Positions 18,015 through 29,080 of a DNA stretch of 64,000 nt are shown here, piece by piece. Source of the DNA: Gemmatimonas phototrophica (GTDB lineage: Bacteria; Gemmatimonadota; Gemmatimonadetes; Gemmatimonadales; Gemmatimonadaceae); assembly GCF_000695095.2 (NCBI RefSeq), contig NZ_CP011454.1, positions 4,154,001 to 4,218,000 on the forward strand, given 5' to 3'. Every line of letters starts with the position of its first letter. Positions within the stretch are counted from its first letter, which is position 1. A model generated the notes under the pieces. It ran no database searches, was not told the origin of the DNA, and saw only the letters and a program-made list of their open reading frames with translations. The position numbers and the translations under genes are program-made.

Positions 18015-18857
18015 TCAGACCGCGGTGAGCGCGTACGCGTCCCGATAGTCGCGCACGTACGCCTCAAACGTGCGCGGCGCCTTGCCGGTGATGTGTGCCA
18101 CCGCATCGGTAATGCGTGCGGCGTATCCCAGCTTGAAGTACTCGAGAATCACGAGCAGGTTTTCGGCGTATGCCGGTGGAAGGCCTGCGGCGAGCAGTCC
18201 GCCGCGCATCGCGTCCGGCGAGATATCCTCGTAACGAATGTCGCGCCCCAACTCACGCGTCAGAAGCGCGGCGACTTCGTCGTGATCGAGCGCTTCACCG
18301 CCGGTCAGATCAAAGGCCTGACCATCAAGGTCTGATCGCTGCAGCAATGAGGCGGCCACGGCCGCGATGTCACGGGCATCAATGAAGCTGCCCTTGGCCG
18401 TACCCGTGGGCAGTTGCACCGCGTTGGCGTGGGCAATGCCCTGCAGCCAGAACGTGTGGAAATTCTGCATGAACCAGTTGGGCCGAATGACGTTCCAGGC
18501 TAGCCCCGACGCCTCCAGATGGAGTTCGGCTTTGCGCAGCGGCGCGCTGGGATCGGCATCGACGCCCATGGCCGTCATGAGCACGATCTTGCGGACACCA
18601 CGCGCCTTGGCTTCTTCAATCACACGGCCCAGCAGCTCATCCTGATTGACGTAGCCTGGCGGTGACAACAGGAACGCCCCATCGGCGCCCGTGAGGGCTT
18701 CGGCCAGCCCATCACCGCTCACCAGATCCACATGGACCTGTCCGGCTCCGGCCGTCCTGCTCGTGGCGCGGCGAACCGTGTGACTGGCCTGCTCCAACAG
18801 GGTGCTCAGGGTGCTTCCAACGTTGCCGTTTGCGGCAAGAACCAGAAATGTCGACAT
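18015..18857 (-). CDS. NmrA-like NAD(P)-binding protein
   Basis: A 280-residue Rossmann-fold protein of the NmrA/atypical SDR type. The nucleotide loop is LAANGNVGSTL, followed by FLLSPPGY and KIVLMTAMGVD, and it lacks the YxxxK pair of classical SDRs. Such proteins are NADPH-binding quinone or redox-sensing reductases. ATG 18857 is chosen with CGAGAG upstream and the Rossmann strand starting at residue 3. It is divergent from an AraC-type regulator 130 bp away, which probably controls it. Confidence 0.85.
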   Translation of the reverse strand: MSTFLVLAANGNVGSTLSTLLEQASHTVRRATSRTAGAGQVHVDLVSGDGLAEALTGADGAFLLSPPGYVNQDELLGRVIEEAKARGVRKIVLMTAMGVDADPSAPLRKAELHLEASGLAWNVIRPNWFMQNFHTFWLQGIAHANAVQLPTGTAKGSFIDARDIAAVAASLLQRSDLDGQAFDLTGGEALDHDEVAALLTRELGRDIRYEDISPDAMRGGLLAAGLPPAYAENLLVILEYFKLGYAARITDAVAHITGKAPRTFEAYVRDYRDAYALTAV

Positions 18858-18986
18858 GGGTATGCTCTCGGGTGTCCGGAATGGAACGACAGGTGACACC
18901 CAGATAATGGGGCCAGAGCTCAGGACGCCAAATGGCAAATCGTCGCATTTATTTGTCTAATCGTCCTGTTATTGGTACGTTTGTGC

Positions 18987-19943
18987 ATGGATTTGCTCAC
19001 CGACTTGTTCAAAGATGCGGGGCTGCGCCGCCGCCTGCTGGATGTGCGGCAGCTCCGTACCGACCGGGCCCTGCGCTTTCCCTGCGACCGCAGCGTGGGT
19101 TTCCACGTGGTGCTCGAAGGCACGGCCTATGTCCATGCGCCGGCGCTCGCCGAGCCGCTGGCCCTGCAGGCCGGGGACATTGCCGTGATGGGACGCGGCT
19201 GTGAGCACATGCTCTCCGCGCAGCCCCAGATACGTGATGTGCCGGTGCAGACCATCGCACTCGCCGCCAACGAAGAGAGCGACGCCCCCGGTGAGGTGTC
19301 CGTGGTGAGCGGCGCCTACCAGCTATGGAACACCCCGGTGCATCCGTTCTTCACGGAGCTGCCCCCCTGGTTTGTGGTGCGTGCCGAACGCACGGCCCGC
19401 CTGGAGCCGCTTGGCCTCACGGTCTCCATGCTGGCCAGCGAGGCCCGCAGCGACGCGCTGGGACGCGAAACGGTGGTGCACGGATTGCTGGACATCCTGT
19501 TCACGTATCTCATGCGGGAGTACGTGGCACGCCGAGGCAACGAGGTTGCCGGGTGGAGTCACGCCGTGCGAGATCCACAGGTCCGTCAGGCAGTTGCCCA
19601 GCTGCACGAAGACTGCGCCCTGCCGTGGACGCTGGATACGCTGGCCCGTGCGGTCGGCTCATCGCGCAGTGTGTTGGCGGAACGGTTTCGCGAGGCCATG
19701 GGCGAAACGCCGCTCGCGTATCTTCGCACGTTGCGACTGCAGCGCGCCATGCGCCTGTTGTCCGAAAGCGATCGCACCTTGGAGCAGGTGGCGCTGGCGG
19801 TGGGGTACCACGACGCGTTCGGGTTTTCGAAAGCGTTCAAGCGCGCGGTTGGCGTGTCGCCCGGCGAGTATCGCAAGCGTGATGCCGCCGAGCGCGATGT
19901 GCCCTGGCGATTCCGCGCCGACGAAGCCGTGGGCGCGGGGTAA
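18987..19943 (+). CDS. AraC-family regulator with cupin sensor domain
   Basis: A 318-residue transcription factor. Residues about 1-175 form a cupin_6-type ligand domain (SVGFHVVLEGTAYVHAP, DIAVMGRGCEHML). The C-terminus carries two helix-turn-helix motifs (TLDTLARAVGSSRSVLAERFREA; TLEQVALAVGYHDAFGFSKAFKRAVGVSPGEYR in two parts). The start ATG 18987 is used; an upstream TTG at 18972 is less likely. It is divergently arranged with the NmrA-like reductase gene, the usual layout for a local regulator of a detoxification enzyme. Ligand unknown. Confidence 0.88.
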   Translation: MDLLTDLFKDAGLRRRLLDVRQLRTDRALRFPCDRSVGFHVVLEGTAYVHAPALAEPLALQAGDIAVMGRGCEHMLSAQPQIRDVPVQTIALAANEESDAPGEVSVVSGAYQLWNTPVHPFFTELPPWFVVRAERTARLEPLGLTVSMLASEARSDALGRETVVHGLLDILFTYLMREYVARRGNEVAGWSHAVRDPQVRQAVAQLHEDCALPWTLDTLARAVGSSRSVLAERFREAMGETPLAYLRTLRLQRAMRLLSESDRTLEQVALAVGYHDAFGFSKAFKRAVGVSPGEYRKRDAAERDVPWRFRADEAVGAG

Positions 19944-19960
19944 GGCGTCCGGTTTCCCGC

Positions 19961-20632
19961 TCAGTCTTTCATGTGAGCGACATACAACGTGTGCCACGGC
20001 CCTGACGTGGCGTGGGCGCGAACGCTGATGGACTGCACCGTGAGCCCAACCCGCTGGAGCGCCCCCACAAAGGCCGGGTCCGCACTCACAGACCAATAGG
20101 CAATCACCCCGCCGGGGCGCAGTGCCGTGATCGTGGCGGCCAAACCCTTCGTGGCGTAGAGCCGCGAGTTCTCCTTCATGATCATGCCGTCGGGACCGTT
20201 GTCCGTATCGAGCATGATGGCGTCAAAGCGCCCCGGATTATCCTTGAGCACCTTCACCACATCCTGATGCACAATGCGCACACGCGGATCGGCCATGGCC
20301 TCCGCCGAAAGCGCATACGCCGGATTGGCGTTCCACTCAATGACCTCTGCCACCAACTCGGCCACCCACACTTCGGCGTCAGCGCCCACATGACGCAACG
20401 CTTCACGCAGGGTAAACCCGAGCCCCAGGCCGCCAATGAGCACGCGCACCTTGGGCTTGGCCGCCAACGGCGCACACGCCACCTCGGCCAGCTTGTCTTC
20501 CGACAGATGGCGACGAGTGGACATCAGCTCCACCCCATCCGCGCGAATGAGGTACGCTCCATCGTGGCGATACAGCTGCAACACCGACCCGTTCGGGGTG
20601 CGGGCCTCGCCCAACTTCTCCAGTGGCTTCAT
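19961..20632 (-). CDS. Spermidine synthase-like methyltransferase-fold protein
   Basis: A 223-residue class I Rossmann protein of the spermidine synthase group: VLIGGLGLGFTLREALR (cofactor loop), VWVAELVAEVIEWN (acidic strand end), VKVLKDNPGRFDAIMLDTDNGP (substrate Asp region). It is shorter than SpeE (about 280) and lacks the N-terminal beta domain, so polyamine transfer is not assured. Cytoplasmic. No polyamine genes are near. Repeat copy B begins just upstream of its start. Confidence 0.75.
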   Translation of the reverse strand: MKPLEKLGEARTPNGSVLQLYRHDGAYLIRADGVELMSTRRHLSEDKLAEVACAPLAAKPKVRVLIGGLGLGFTLREALRHVGADAEVWVAELVAEVIEWNANPAYALSAEAMADPRVRIVHQDVVKVLKDNPGRFDAIMLDTDNGPDGMIMKENSRLYATKGLAATITALRPGGVIAYWSVSADPAFVGALQRVGLTVQSISVRAHATSGPWHTLYVAHMKD

Positions 20633-20677
20633 CGCCAGAAGTTAGTACAGAGAGTTGAGAAAGGGGATCTGAGACGA

Positions 20678-20955
20678 TGCGATGGATATCGAGGGTGAGA
20701 GTGTCGAGACAACCACGACGATGAGAGGCGCGGGTGCTGGCGTCCGCACAGATGTGCCCCACACGGACATTGGGTAACTGCGGGGACGACCGCTGTTCCA
20801 GCGGCGTCCGTGGGGGGCACGGCAGTGCGGACGAAGTGCTCGGACCTCTCAATTCGCTGTCATCGGACGTCCGACATCGATATCCATCGCACTTTGATCA
20901 TCCCAACGCTCGCACCTCTGCATCCCGCCTCGCCCGTCCCAGACGGGCGATCTCA
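20678..20955. repeat. Dispersed intergenic repeat, copy B (complete element plus flank)
   Basis: TGCGATGGATATCGA at 20678-20692 and its exact complement at 20877-20891 bound a 214-bp element. Inside are the ACGACGATG arm, a GTGCCCCAC segment, the CCGCTGTTCCAGCGG hairpin near the middle, and the arm with AAGTGCTCGGACCTCTCA. The outer flank 20892-20955 resembles the flanks of copies A and C and reaches the DUF4159 stop codon. No flanking target duplication was found by eye. No gene is present in 20633-20955. Confidence 0.85.
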
Positions 20956-21717
20956 TTAATGGGTCAGCCCGTAGACCACGTAGTTCGTCGCAAACTTGTA
21001 CGCATCGTTGGAGAGGTTCACGGGGTACCATCCTTCGCCCGACCACTCCATGTAGTCACCAATGTCATTGTTGAAGTTGATCACCACCTGCAGCCGCTTC
21101 GCCGGATCATTGTCTTCGTGAATACCCAGATACACCGCCTTGGCGGCCGGCGTGGCCGGGTGTGTCATGCCATCCAGCGTGCGGATACTGAAGAACGAAT
21201 GGAATACCGGGTGCGACACCTTCAGCGGCTCAATGCGCGCCTCCGGCAACACTTTGCGCATGCCCGCCTCAAACACGGCCCACTGTCGCTCGAAGTAAAA
21301 GTCGTCCACAATGAGAAACCCGCCCTTGAGAATCCAGTTGCGCAGCGCCAGCGCCTCTTCGTCGGTAGGGTACCAGTACCCGGGCTCCGTGAGATACGCC
21401 ACCGGGTAGTGTGCCAGCTGTGGATCATTCAACACGTGCACATTGCTCCCCTTCCGATGCACGCGCATCACCGACAGATCGCCCAGAATGGCCATGAAGT
21501 TGCGCTCCATAGCCGGATAGTCGGCACTCCACGCCATGCGATACCCTTGGGTATAGCGCAGGCGGACGAAGGTAAACCGCCCGTCGTACGGCACGTTGGG
21601 TTCGACAAAAGCTCGACGCTGCGACCAGGCCAATGGGGCCACGCCGAGGACGATCAGGCATCCCAGCAACAACGACCGACGGAGCCTTCGCCGGGCCGGA
21701 CTAGGATTCGTCGTCAT
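20956..21717 (-). CDS. Secreted DUF4159 protein
   Basis: A 253-residue protein with a basic N-terminus and membrane/signal segment (about 14-32, ending AWSQ). It matches DUF4159: FTFVRLRYTQGYRM, YPVAYLTEPGYWYPTDEEALALRNWILKGGFLIVDDF and YKFATNYVVYGLTH. The fold resembles a flavodoxin-like or glutamine-amidotransferase-like domain without known catalysis. DUF4159 proteins often accompany MoxR/von Willebrand gene sets, but none is seen here. Its start overlaps the end of the ATPase gene by 17 bases. It ends next to repeat copy B. Confidence 0.82.
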   Translation of the reverse strand: MTTNPSPARRRLRRSLLLGCLIVLGVAPLAWSQRRAFVEPNVPYDGRFTFVRLRYTQGYRMAWSADYPAMERNFMAILGDLSVMRVHRKGSNVHVLNDPQLAHYPVAYLTEPGYWYPTDEEALALRNWILKGGFLIVDDFYFERQWAVFEAGMRKVLPEARIEPLKVSHPVFHSFFSIRTLDGMTHPATPAAKAVYLGIHEDNDPAKRLQVVINFNNDIGDYMEWSGEGWYPVNLSNDAYKFATNYVVYGLTH

Positions 21718-22447
21718 CGGCGTCCTCCAGCAGATGCCGGTAGTAGCGCTCCGGCGCTTCCAGAAAGGAGCGGGTCAACTGATAGTGTTCGGTTTCCGTA
21801 TACTCCACCTGCCGAAGCGTCCCACCCTCCAGACTGAGGATCGTCGCTCCCGGGAGCGTGAGCAGCATGGGAGAGTGCGTCGCGATAATGAACTGGGCAA
21901 TGCGCGGTGCGGTCAGACTGTGCAGAATGCGGAGAAAGGCGAGCTGGCGCTGCGGCGACAGTGCGGCTTCGGGTTCGTCGAGAATGTAGAGCCCGTCTTC
22001 AAAGCGGTGCTCGAAAAGCGCCAGAAACGCTTCGCCGTGCGAACGGGTATGCAGCGACTGTCCACCGTAGCGTCCAAAGGCCGTGCCCGTGGCTTCCAGT
22101 TCACTGGCGAAGTGATAAAACGTTTCGGCCCGGAGGAAGAATCCGTCGGTTGTGCGCTGTCGCCACCCCAGGGACAGGGCACGCCCCAGGGCATATCCAT
22201 CGGTGTGTTCTTCAAAGTGCTGGTCCCGACTGCCTCCCAACGCTCCGAATCCCACGCTCCACGCCAAGGCTTCCAGCAGCGTGGATTTTCCGGTGCCATT
22301 GTCGCCCACCAGAAACGTGACCGGCGTGGTGAATTCGAGGGAGAACTCACCACGCAGCAGCGGAATGGTAAACGGATAGTCGTCCGTTGCCCGCTCGCGC
22401 CGCAGCGCCACGTGCGTCAGAAAGGGACTGCCGCTCACCCGTGACAT
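21701..22447 (-). CDS. AAA family ATPase (ABC/RecF-like)
   Basis: A 248-residue single-domain ATPase. Walker A is VGDNGTGKST at about 47-56, Walker B is GLYILDEPEAALSPQRQ, and the H-switch is IIATHSPML. This is the stand-alone predicted ATPase type related to the head domain of SMC/RecF and ABC proteins; no coiled coil or nuclease domain is attached. Function unknown. It stands between the Dabb gene (30 bp upstream) and the DUF4159 gene (overlapping), so probably one operon. Confidence 0.82.
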   Translation of the reverse strand: MSRVSGSPFLTHVALRRERATDDYPFTIPLLRGEFSLEFTTPVTFLVGDNGTGKSTLLEALAWSVGFGALGGSRDQHFEEHTDGYALGRALSLGWRQRTTDGFFLRAETFYHFASELEATGTAFGRYGGQSLHTRSHGEAFLALFEHRFEDGLYILDEPEAALSPQRQLAFLRILHSLTAPRIAQFIIATHSPMLLTLPGATILSLEGGTLRQVEYTETEHYQLTRSFLEAPERYYRHLLEDADDDES

Positions 22448-22477
22448 GGTCGTCCTGAAACGAGACGCGCCTGGGAC

Positions 22478-22777
22478 TTAGCCGATGGAGTCAAAAATGC
22501 GCACACTCGCCCAGAGTGGCTTGCACTCCGCCACGAACTGCTGATGCACTGGATCCACCTGATAGGCATCATGCTGCGCTTCGTCGGTAAAGACGAGCAC
22601 GAGCGCGTAGCTGTAGCTGCGCTCAATGACCGGTCGATCCGTCGCGGCGGGCACACCCACATAGCACTGCTCGGCGCTTTTGATGGTCTTGAGACGCTCG
22701 AGACCAGCCACAAACTGCGCCTGCTCGGCGTCGGTCAGGTCGGGGCGCAGCCAGAAATAGACGGCGTGAACGAACAT
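22478..22777 (-). CDS. Dabb (stress-responsive A/B barrel) protein
   Basis: A 99-residue ferredoxin-like dimeric barrel protein: MFVHAVYFWLRPDLTDAEQ at the N-terminus and SYALVLVFTDEAQHDAYQVDP at the centre are characteristic of the Dabb domain. Members are cytoplasmic and of mixed, mostly unknown function. First gene of a minus-strand run with the ATPase and DUF4159 genes. Confidence 0.85.
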   Translation of the reverse strand: MFVHAVYFWLRPDLTDAEQAQFVAGLERLKTIKSAEQCYVGVPAATDRPVIERSYSYALVLVFTDEAQHDAYQVDPVHQQFVAECKPLWASVRIFDSIG

Positions 22778-22942
22778 GGAGAGGGGACGAGGGGAATGGT
22801 GAGCGGCGCCACATGGCGACGCCCTTAATGCTCACCCCTGGGCTACGTACTGGCCAGTGACGGCGCTGCACGGGAACTTCGGCGCCGCGCCGCGGCTACA
22901 CTTGAGTGTATCCGGTTGCCTCTGCCTCCCTTCCCGCCTCCC

Positions 22943-23581
22943 ATGCGTCTGCTCTCTGCCTGTGCCCTGCTCTGTGCCACGTTGGTCGCCCCCGTTGGGC
23001 TGGCCGCGCAGGCCGCCAAATCACCCGCCCCTGCGCTGGAAACCGCCGTGTTCGCCGGTGGCTGCTTCTGGGGCGTCGAAGCCGTGTTTGAGCACCTCAA
23101 GGGCGTGCGCAGCGTAGTCTCGGGGTATACCGGCGGGAACGTGGTGAATCCCGGCTACGACTACGTGAGCAGCGGGCGCACCGGGCATGCCGAGGCCGTT
23201 CGGGTGACCTTCGATCCCAAGGTCGTGAGCTACGAAACACTGCTCACGGTGTTCTTCACGGTGGCGCACGACCCCACGGAGCTCAATCGGCAGGGGCCGG
23301 ACATTGGGACGCAGTACCGCTCGGCCATCTACTTCAGCTCCGCCGACCAGCAGCAGAAGGCGGCGGCGGCCATTGCCCAGCTCAATGCCGCCAAGACCTA
23401 CCGCAAGCCGGTGGTCACACAGGTGGCACCGCTGGAAAAATTCTACGACGCCGAGCGGTACCACCAGAACTACTTGTACTCCCACATGGACCAGCCGTAC
23501 ATCGTGTACAACGATCTTCCCAAGATTGACGCCTTGCGGAAGCGCTTCCCCAGCCTGTGGGAAGACACTTCCGGCAAGTGA
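22943..23581 (+). CDS. msrA: Secreted peptide-methionine (S)-S-oxide reductase, one-Cys type
   Basis: A 212-residue MsrA with a signal peptide (about 1-25, ending LAAQA). Catalytic Cys41 lies in AGGCFWG. The substrate region SGYTGG and YHQNYL near the end are typical. The mature protein has no other cysteine, so recycling must use an external thiol donor. It repairs oxidised methionine in exported proteins. ATG 22943 is chosen because the signal peptide follows; an upstream ATG at 22916 is less likely. Divergent from the Dabb operon. Confidence 0.92.
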   Translation: MRLLSACALLCATLVAPVGLAAQAAKSPAPALETAVFAGGCFWGVEAVFEHLKGVRSVVSGYTGGNVVNPGYDYVSSGRTGHAEAVRVTFDPKVVSYETLLTVFFTVAHDPTELNRQGPDIGTQYRSAIYFSSADQQQKAAAAIAQLNAAKTYRKPVVTQVAPLEKFYDAERYHQNYLYSHMDQPYIVYNDLPKIDALRKRFPSLWEDTSGK

Positions 23582-23609
23582 CGGCGTGAATCGTTGGGGG
23601 ACCGCGCGG

Positions 23610-25007
23610 TCAGAAGAAGAAGAACGAGAACCGGCCGCCGCTGGCGCCGAGGCTGCTGAAGCGCTGGTTCACGATTGTGTTGTAGATCGAACCGAAGGTG
23701 TAGCGGATACCGATGTTGGTCGTGATCCGGAAGCCGGTCTGCAGCGCCTGACGCTGCAGCAGGATCTCCTCTTCGGTGTTACCCTCGCGCGGCAGATAGA
23801 TCTGATCGTTGATGCGCGCGGCCGACCCGCCGATGTTGAGCGAGAAGCCGCGACCGAGGCGCAGGTCGACGTTGCCGCTCAGCGTGAGCGCATGGCGGTT
23901 GAAGTCGTGCAGGTAGTTGAGCCAGTCGAGCGACACGTTGCTGGACCCCCACGACTGCCGCGCCACATATGACGCCGTGGCCTGCTGGCTGAAGCGCGTC
24001 TCGCTGTCCCGGTTGTACACCGTGGTGCGCTGGTAGTCGTAGAAGTTGGGCCCAATGTTATACAGGAAGGTGAGCTGCCGGCGCGTCTGCTCGCTCCAGT
24101 TGAACACGTTGTACTCGATAGCAGGCTGCAGGCGCAGCGCGATATCCTGATTGAGGAAGTCGGAGTAGCCGGCGCCTACTTTCATGCCCGCCGACCAGTG
24201 CGACGACAGCGTGCGCACGATGAGCGAATTGGCGTTGTACGTGCGCTGCTCATTGGTGACCGTGAACGACGGGCGGGTCGCCGTCTCGGGAATTTCGAAG
24301 CGTTGCTCGTTCACGTTGCCGCTAAGCGAGAAGTTCATCTTCCACTTCTCGGTGGCCCGGTTCGCGGATAACGAGAGCGACCCGTTGATGGACTGCTGCT
24401 GGTCCTCGGCGCGAACGAAGGCGTTGAAGTTCGTCGTGTACGTCCAGAGGTTCCACTTGTCCTTCAGGTTGGCCGCCGAGGCCTGCTGCTGCTGCATGCC
24501 GAACGGCGCCATGTAGGCCATCTGCAGACGCGCGGCGATGGGCGACTTGGCCACGTAGCGCGCGAGTCCCAGCTTGAAGGTGCGCGCCAGTTCGCGGCGG
24601 ATGCGGTCGTCGGGGTCATTGGGCAGCGTGTTGAGCACGAGGGTGTCGGCCATCCCCTCGAAGCGGCGACGCCCAATGAAGGTGATGGTGTTCTCGGTGC
24701 CGCCTCCTCCGTTGGTAAGCCCGGAAACGAGGATCTGCACGTCGGCGTCAAACCGGTCGCGCATCCAGTTCACGAAGTTGACATCGGTGACGATGAAATC
24801 CCGGTCGCAGCCGCGCACGCGTCCCTGACAATCGAGAAAGACGCGAATGGCCTGGGACTGCAGGGTGGCCGAGTCGGGCCGGGCCATCATGGGCGGGCCA
24901 CCCGGGCGGCCGGTGGGGGGGCCGGACTGGGCGGCGGAAAGGGCTGGCGCGGTAAGGACCGCGAAAAGGGCACAAGAGAGGCTCAGGCGAGCCAGTCGGA
25001 AAGTCAT
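23610..25007 (-). CDS. Outer-membrane-type protein of unknown function
   Basis: A 465-residue protein with a signal peptide (about 1-28, ending LSAAQ), a Gly/Pro-rich linker, and an N-terminal domain containing CQGRVRGCDRDFIVTDVNF with two cysteines that may form a disulfide. The second half consists of alternating aromatic/polar strands and ends with FSFFFF, a terminal Phe as in outer membrane beta-barrels. I do not recognise a named family. ATG 25007 precedes the signal; the frame is open to 25094. It converges on msrA. Confidence 0.6.
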   Translation of the reverse strand: MTFRLARLSLSCALFAVLTAPALSAAQSGPPTGRPGGPPMMARPDSATLQSQAIRVFLDCQGRVRGCDRDFIVTDVNFVNWMRDRFDADVQILVSGLTNGGGGTENTITFIGRRRFEGMADTLVLNTLPNDPDDRIRRELARTFKLGLARYVAKSPIAARLQMAYMAPFGMQQQQASAANLKDKWNLWTYTTNFNAFVRAEDQQQSINGSLSLSANRATEKWKMNFSLSGNVNEQRFEIPETATRPSFTVTNEQRTYNANSLIVRTLSSHWSAGMKVGAGYSDFLNQDIALRLQPAIEYNVFNWSEQTRRQLTFLYNIGPNFYDYQRTTVYNRDSETRFSQQATASYVARQSWGSSNVSLDWLNYLHDFNRHALTLSGNVDLRLGRGFSLNIGGSAARINDQIYLPREGNTEEEILLQRQALQTGFRITTNIGIRYTFGSIYNTIVNQRFSSLGASGGRFSFFFF

Positions 25008-25151
25008 AACACGGGGCGGGAGTTCGGAGGGCACCAACAACGTCGCCGGAGCCGCTGGGTTAGCGAACGGCGGAGCGGCCCGTTCTGTGCCCACCGGTCC
25101 GGACCGCCCCTCCCAAGCAGAACAACCCTCAACCCGAAACCAGAACCCAGG

Positions 25152-25182
25152 ACCCGGAACTGATCAGTTTCGAGTTCCGGGT
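25152..25182 (-). terminator. Hairpin within a repetitive region after oxyR
   Basis: ACCCGGAACT (25152-25161) pairs perfectly with AGTTCCGGGT (25173-25182) around an 11-nt loop. The surrounding 25125-25205 is built of degenerate AACCC/GGGTT words that can extend the stem imperfectly. It lies 30 bp past the oxyR stop and is likely its transcription end. Confidence 0.5.
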
Positions 25183-25211
25183 TTGCGTTGTGGGTTGTGG
25201 GTCCCCTCCCC

Positions 25212-26099
25212 CTACCAGCCCCGGACGACCTCGCGGACGCAGTCCACGAACGCCCGTGCCGCCGGTGTCTGAATGGCCCCCCGACGCCATACCGCCACGA
25301 TTTCGCGCTGCAGCGTATGCTCGGCGAGCGGCACGTAGGCGGTCTGCGGGGTGTTGTGGCGGGCGGCTGCCATGGCGGGCACAATCGAGATACCGACCTC
25401 CGCCCCCACCAACTCCAGCACGGTGGCCAGCTGCGCACTGCGGCACACAACCGACGGATGCACCTGGCGGCTGGAACAGAACCCTGCCACCTGCTCACCC
25501 AGGCAATGGGCGGGATCGAGTGTGACCGCGGGGGCGTCGCGAAGCTGCGCCAGGGTGATGCGCCCAGCTCGCGCCGCGGGATGCGCCGCGGGCACCGCCA
25601 CGACCAGCGCATCGGAGCCGAGCGGTTCCGCATCCAAATGCTCGAAGGCGTACGGCAGGGCAGCTATTACCACATCAAGAACACCATCAAGCAACTGACG
25701 CGCCAGTACGGCGCTATAATCCTCGCGGAGCTCAACTCGCAACGTGCCGTTGCGAACGCGCAGCCGTCGCAGCGCGGCGGGTAATACGTACGGCGCGACC
25801 GTCGGAATGGCGCCCACACTGAGCGTGGCTGCCTCGTCCTCCCCCTCCCGGCGCACCGCGTGCTCGGTCTCCCGCAGTTCATCCAACAGGCGTAAGGCGC
25901 GGGGGTACAGCGCTTTGCCCGCCTCGGTCATCGTCATCCCGCGACCATGCCGGGTAAAGAGCGCGGCACCGAGATGCCGCTCGAGTCGCTGGATTTGCGC
26001 CGTCAGCGACGGCTGCGACAACCCCAGGAGCCCCGCAGCCCGGCTCAGTGAGCCGGCGTCGGCAGTCTCCACGAACGCCCGCAAAAGTATCCCGTCCAT
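25212..26099 (-). CDS. oxyR: OxyR, LysR-type peroxide-sensing activator
   Basis: A 295-residue LysR-type regulator. The N-terminal winged helix (1-60: GSLSRAAGLLGLSQPSLTAQ) binds DNA and the rest is the sensor domain. PAHCLGEQVAGFCSS holds Cys199 and Cys208, matching the redox pair of E. coli OxyR in both spacing and numbering. Peroxide should join these cysteines and turn on target genes. It is divergent from katG. An OxyR-like site begins six bases upstream of its start codon, so it should repress its own transcription while activating katG. Confidence 0.92.
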   Translation of the reverse strand: MDGILLRAFVETADAGSLSRAAGLLGLSQPSLTAQIQRLERHLGAALFTRHGRGMTMTEAGKALYPRALRLLDELRETEHAVRREGEDEAATLSVGAIPTVAPYVLPAALRRLRVRNGTLRVELREDYSAVLARQLLDGVLDVVIAALPYAFEHLDAEPLGSDALVVAVPAAHPAARAGRITLAQLRDAPAVTLDPAHCLGEQVAGFCSSRQVHPSVVCRSAQLATVLELVGAEVGISIVPAMAAARHNTPQTAYVPLAEHTLQREIVAVWRRGAIQTPAARAFVDCVREVVRGW

Positions 26100-26104
26100 A
26101 AGCT

Positions 26105-28497
<2,393 letters not shown>

Positions 28498-28519
28498 TTG
28501 CCCAGGTGGCGAGTAATGA

Positions 28520-28561
28520 CAAACGGGGGCGCACCGGGAATTTCCGGTACGCCCCCGTTTG
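28520..28561. terminator. Strong bidirectional stem-loop after katG
   Basis: CAAACGGGGGCG (28520-28531) pairs with CGCCCCCGTTTG (28550-28561). After a C-A mismatch the stem continues with ACCGG/CCGGT and an AATT-type loop. It lies 22 bp after the katG stop and before the end of the convergent thioesterase gene, so it can serve both. Confidence 0.8.
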
Positions 28562-28581
28562 CGGTTCCGTGAGCCCAAAGA

Positions 28582-29034
28582 TCAGGGCGCCGCACTCGAG
28601 CCACTCACATCACGCACCTGCCAACCCGCAAGCCGTACCCGGGCAGGCTCATCGAGCGGCATGCCGCGGCGTGTGGCCGTGCTGATGTGCACAATCACCG
28701 TCTCGGCCAACGCCACGCACCGGTCGTCCTGATACACTGCCTGCGTGAGGGTGACGGAGCTGGCGCCGACACGCGCGACGCCGGTGCCAATCGTTACGGT
28801 GCCCGGCCACTGAATTTCACCGCGGAACTCCAGCATGAGGCTGGCGATCACGAACTCGCCATCGGGGTGCGCCAGCGGGGCCTGCGGATCGTAAAGCACC
28901 TCCACCCGGCCCGTCTCCAGAAACGTGCTGAAGGTGGCGTTGTTGACATGTCCCTGACGATCGGTGTCGGCGTACCGGAGCTTATCGGTGGCGTGGCGGG
29001 GAAAGTCCGCGAGGGGACGGATGGGGAGTGGCAT
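28582..29034 (-). CDS. Hotdog-fold acyl-CoA thioesterase (4HBT family)
   Basis: A 150-residue hotdog protein. KLRYADTDRQGHVNNATFSTFLETGR is the signature region (shown here only as family reference): the Asp of the YADTD segment and the HVNNA stretch match 4-hydroxybenzoyl-CoA/YbgC-type thioesterases. It should hydrolyse a small acyl-CoA in the cytoplasm. ATG 29034 is chosen at the family N-terminus; the longer frame to 29523 overlaps the creatininase gene. Same strand as the creatininase pair, 46 bp downstream. Confidence 0.85.
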   Translation of the reverse strand: MPLPIRPLADFPRHATDKLRYADTDRQGHVNNATFSTFLETGRVEVLYDPQAPLAHPDGEFVIASLMLEFRGEIQWPGTVTIGTGVARVGASSVTLTQAVYQDDRCVALAETVIVHISTATRRGMPLDEPARVRLAGWQVRDVSGSSAAP

Positions 29035-29080
29035 GAGTGATTCGTGAATGCGACGGCTGATGGCGTGCCGTGGGGCGAGC

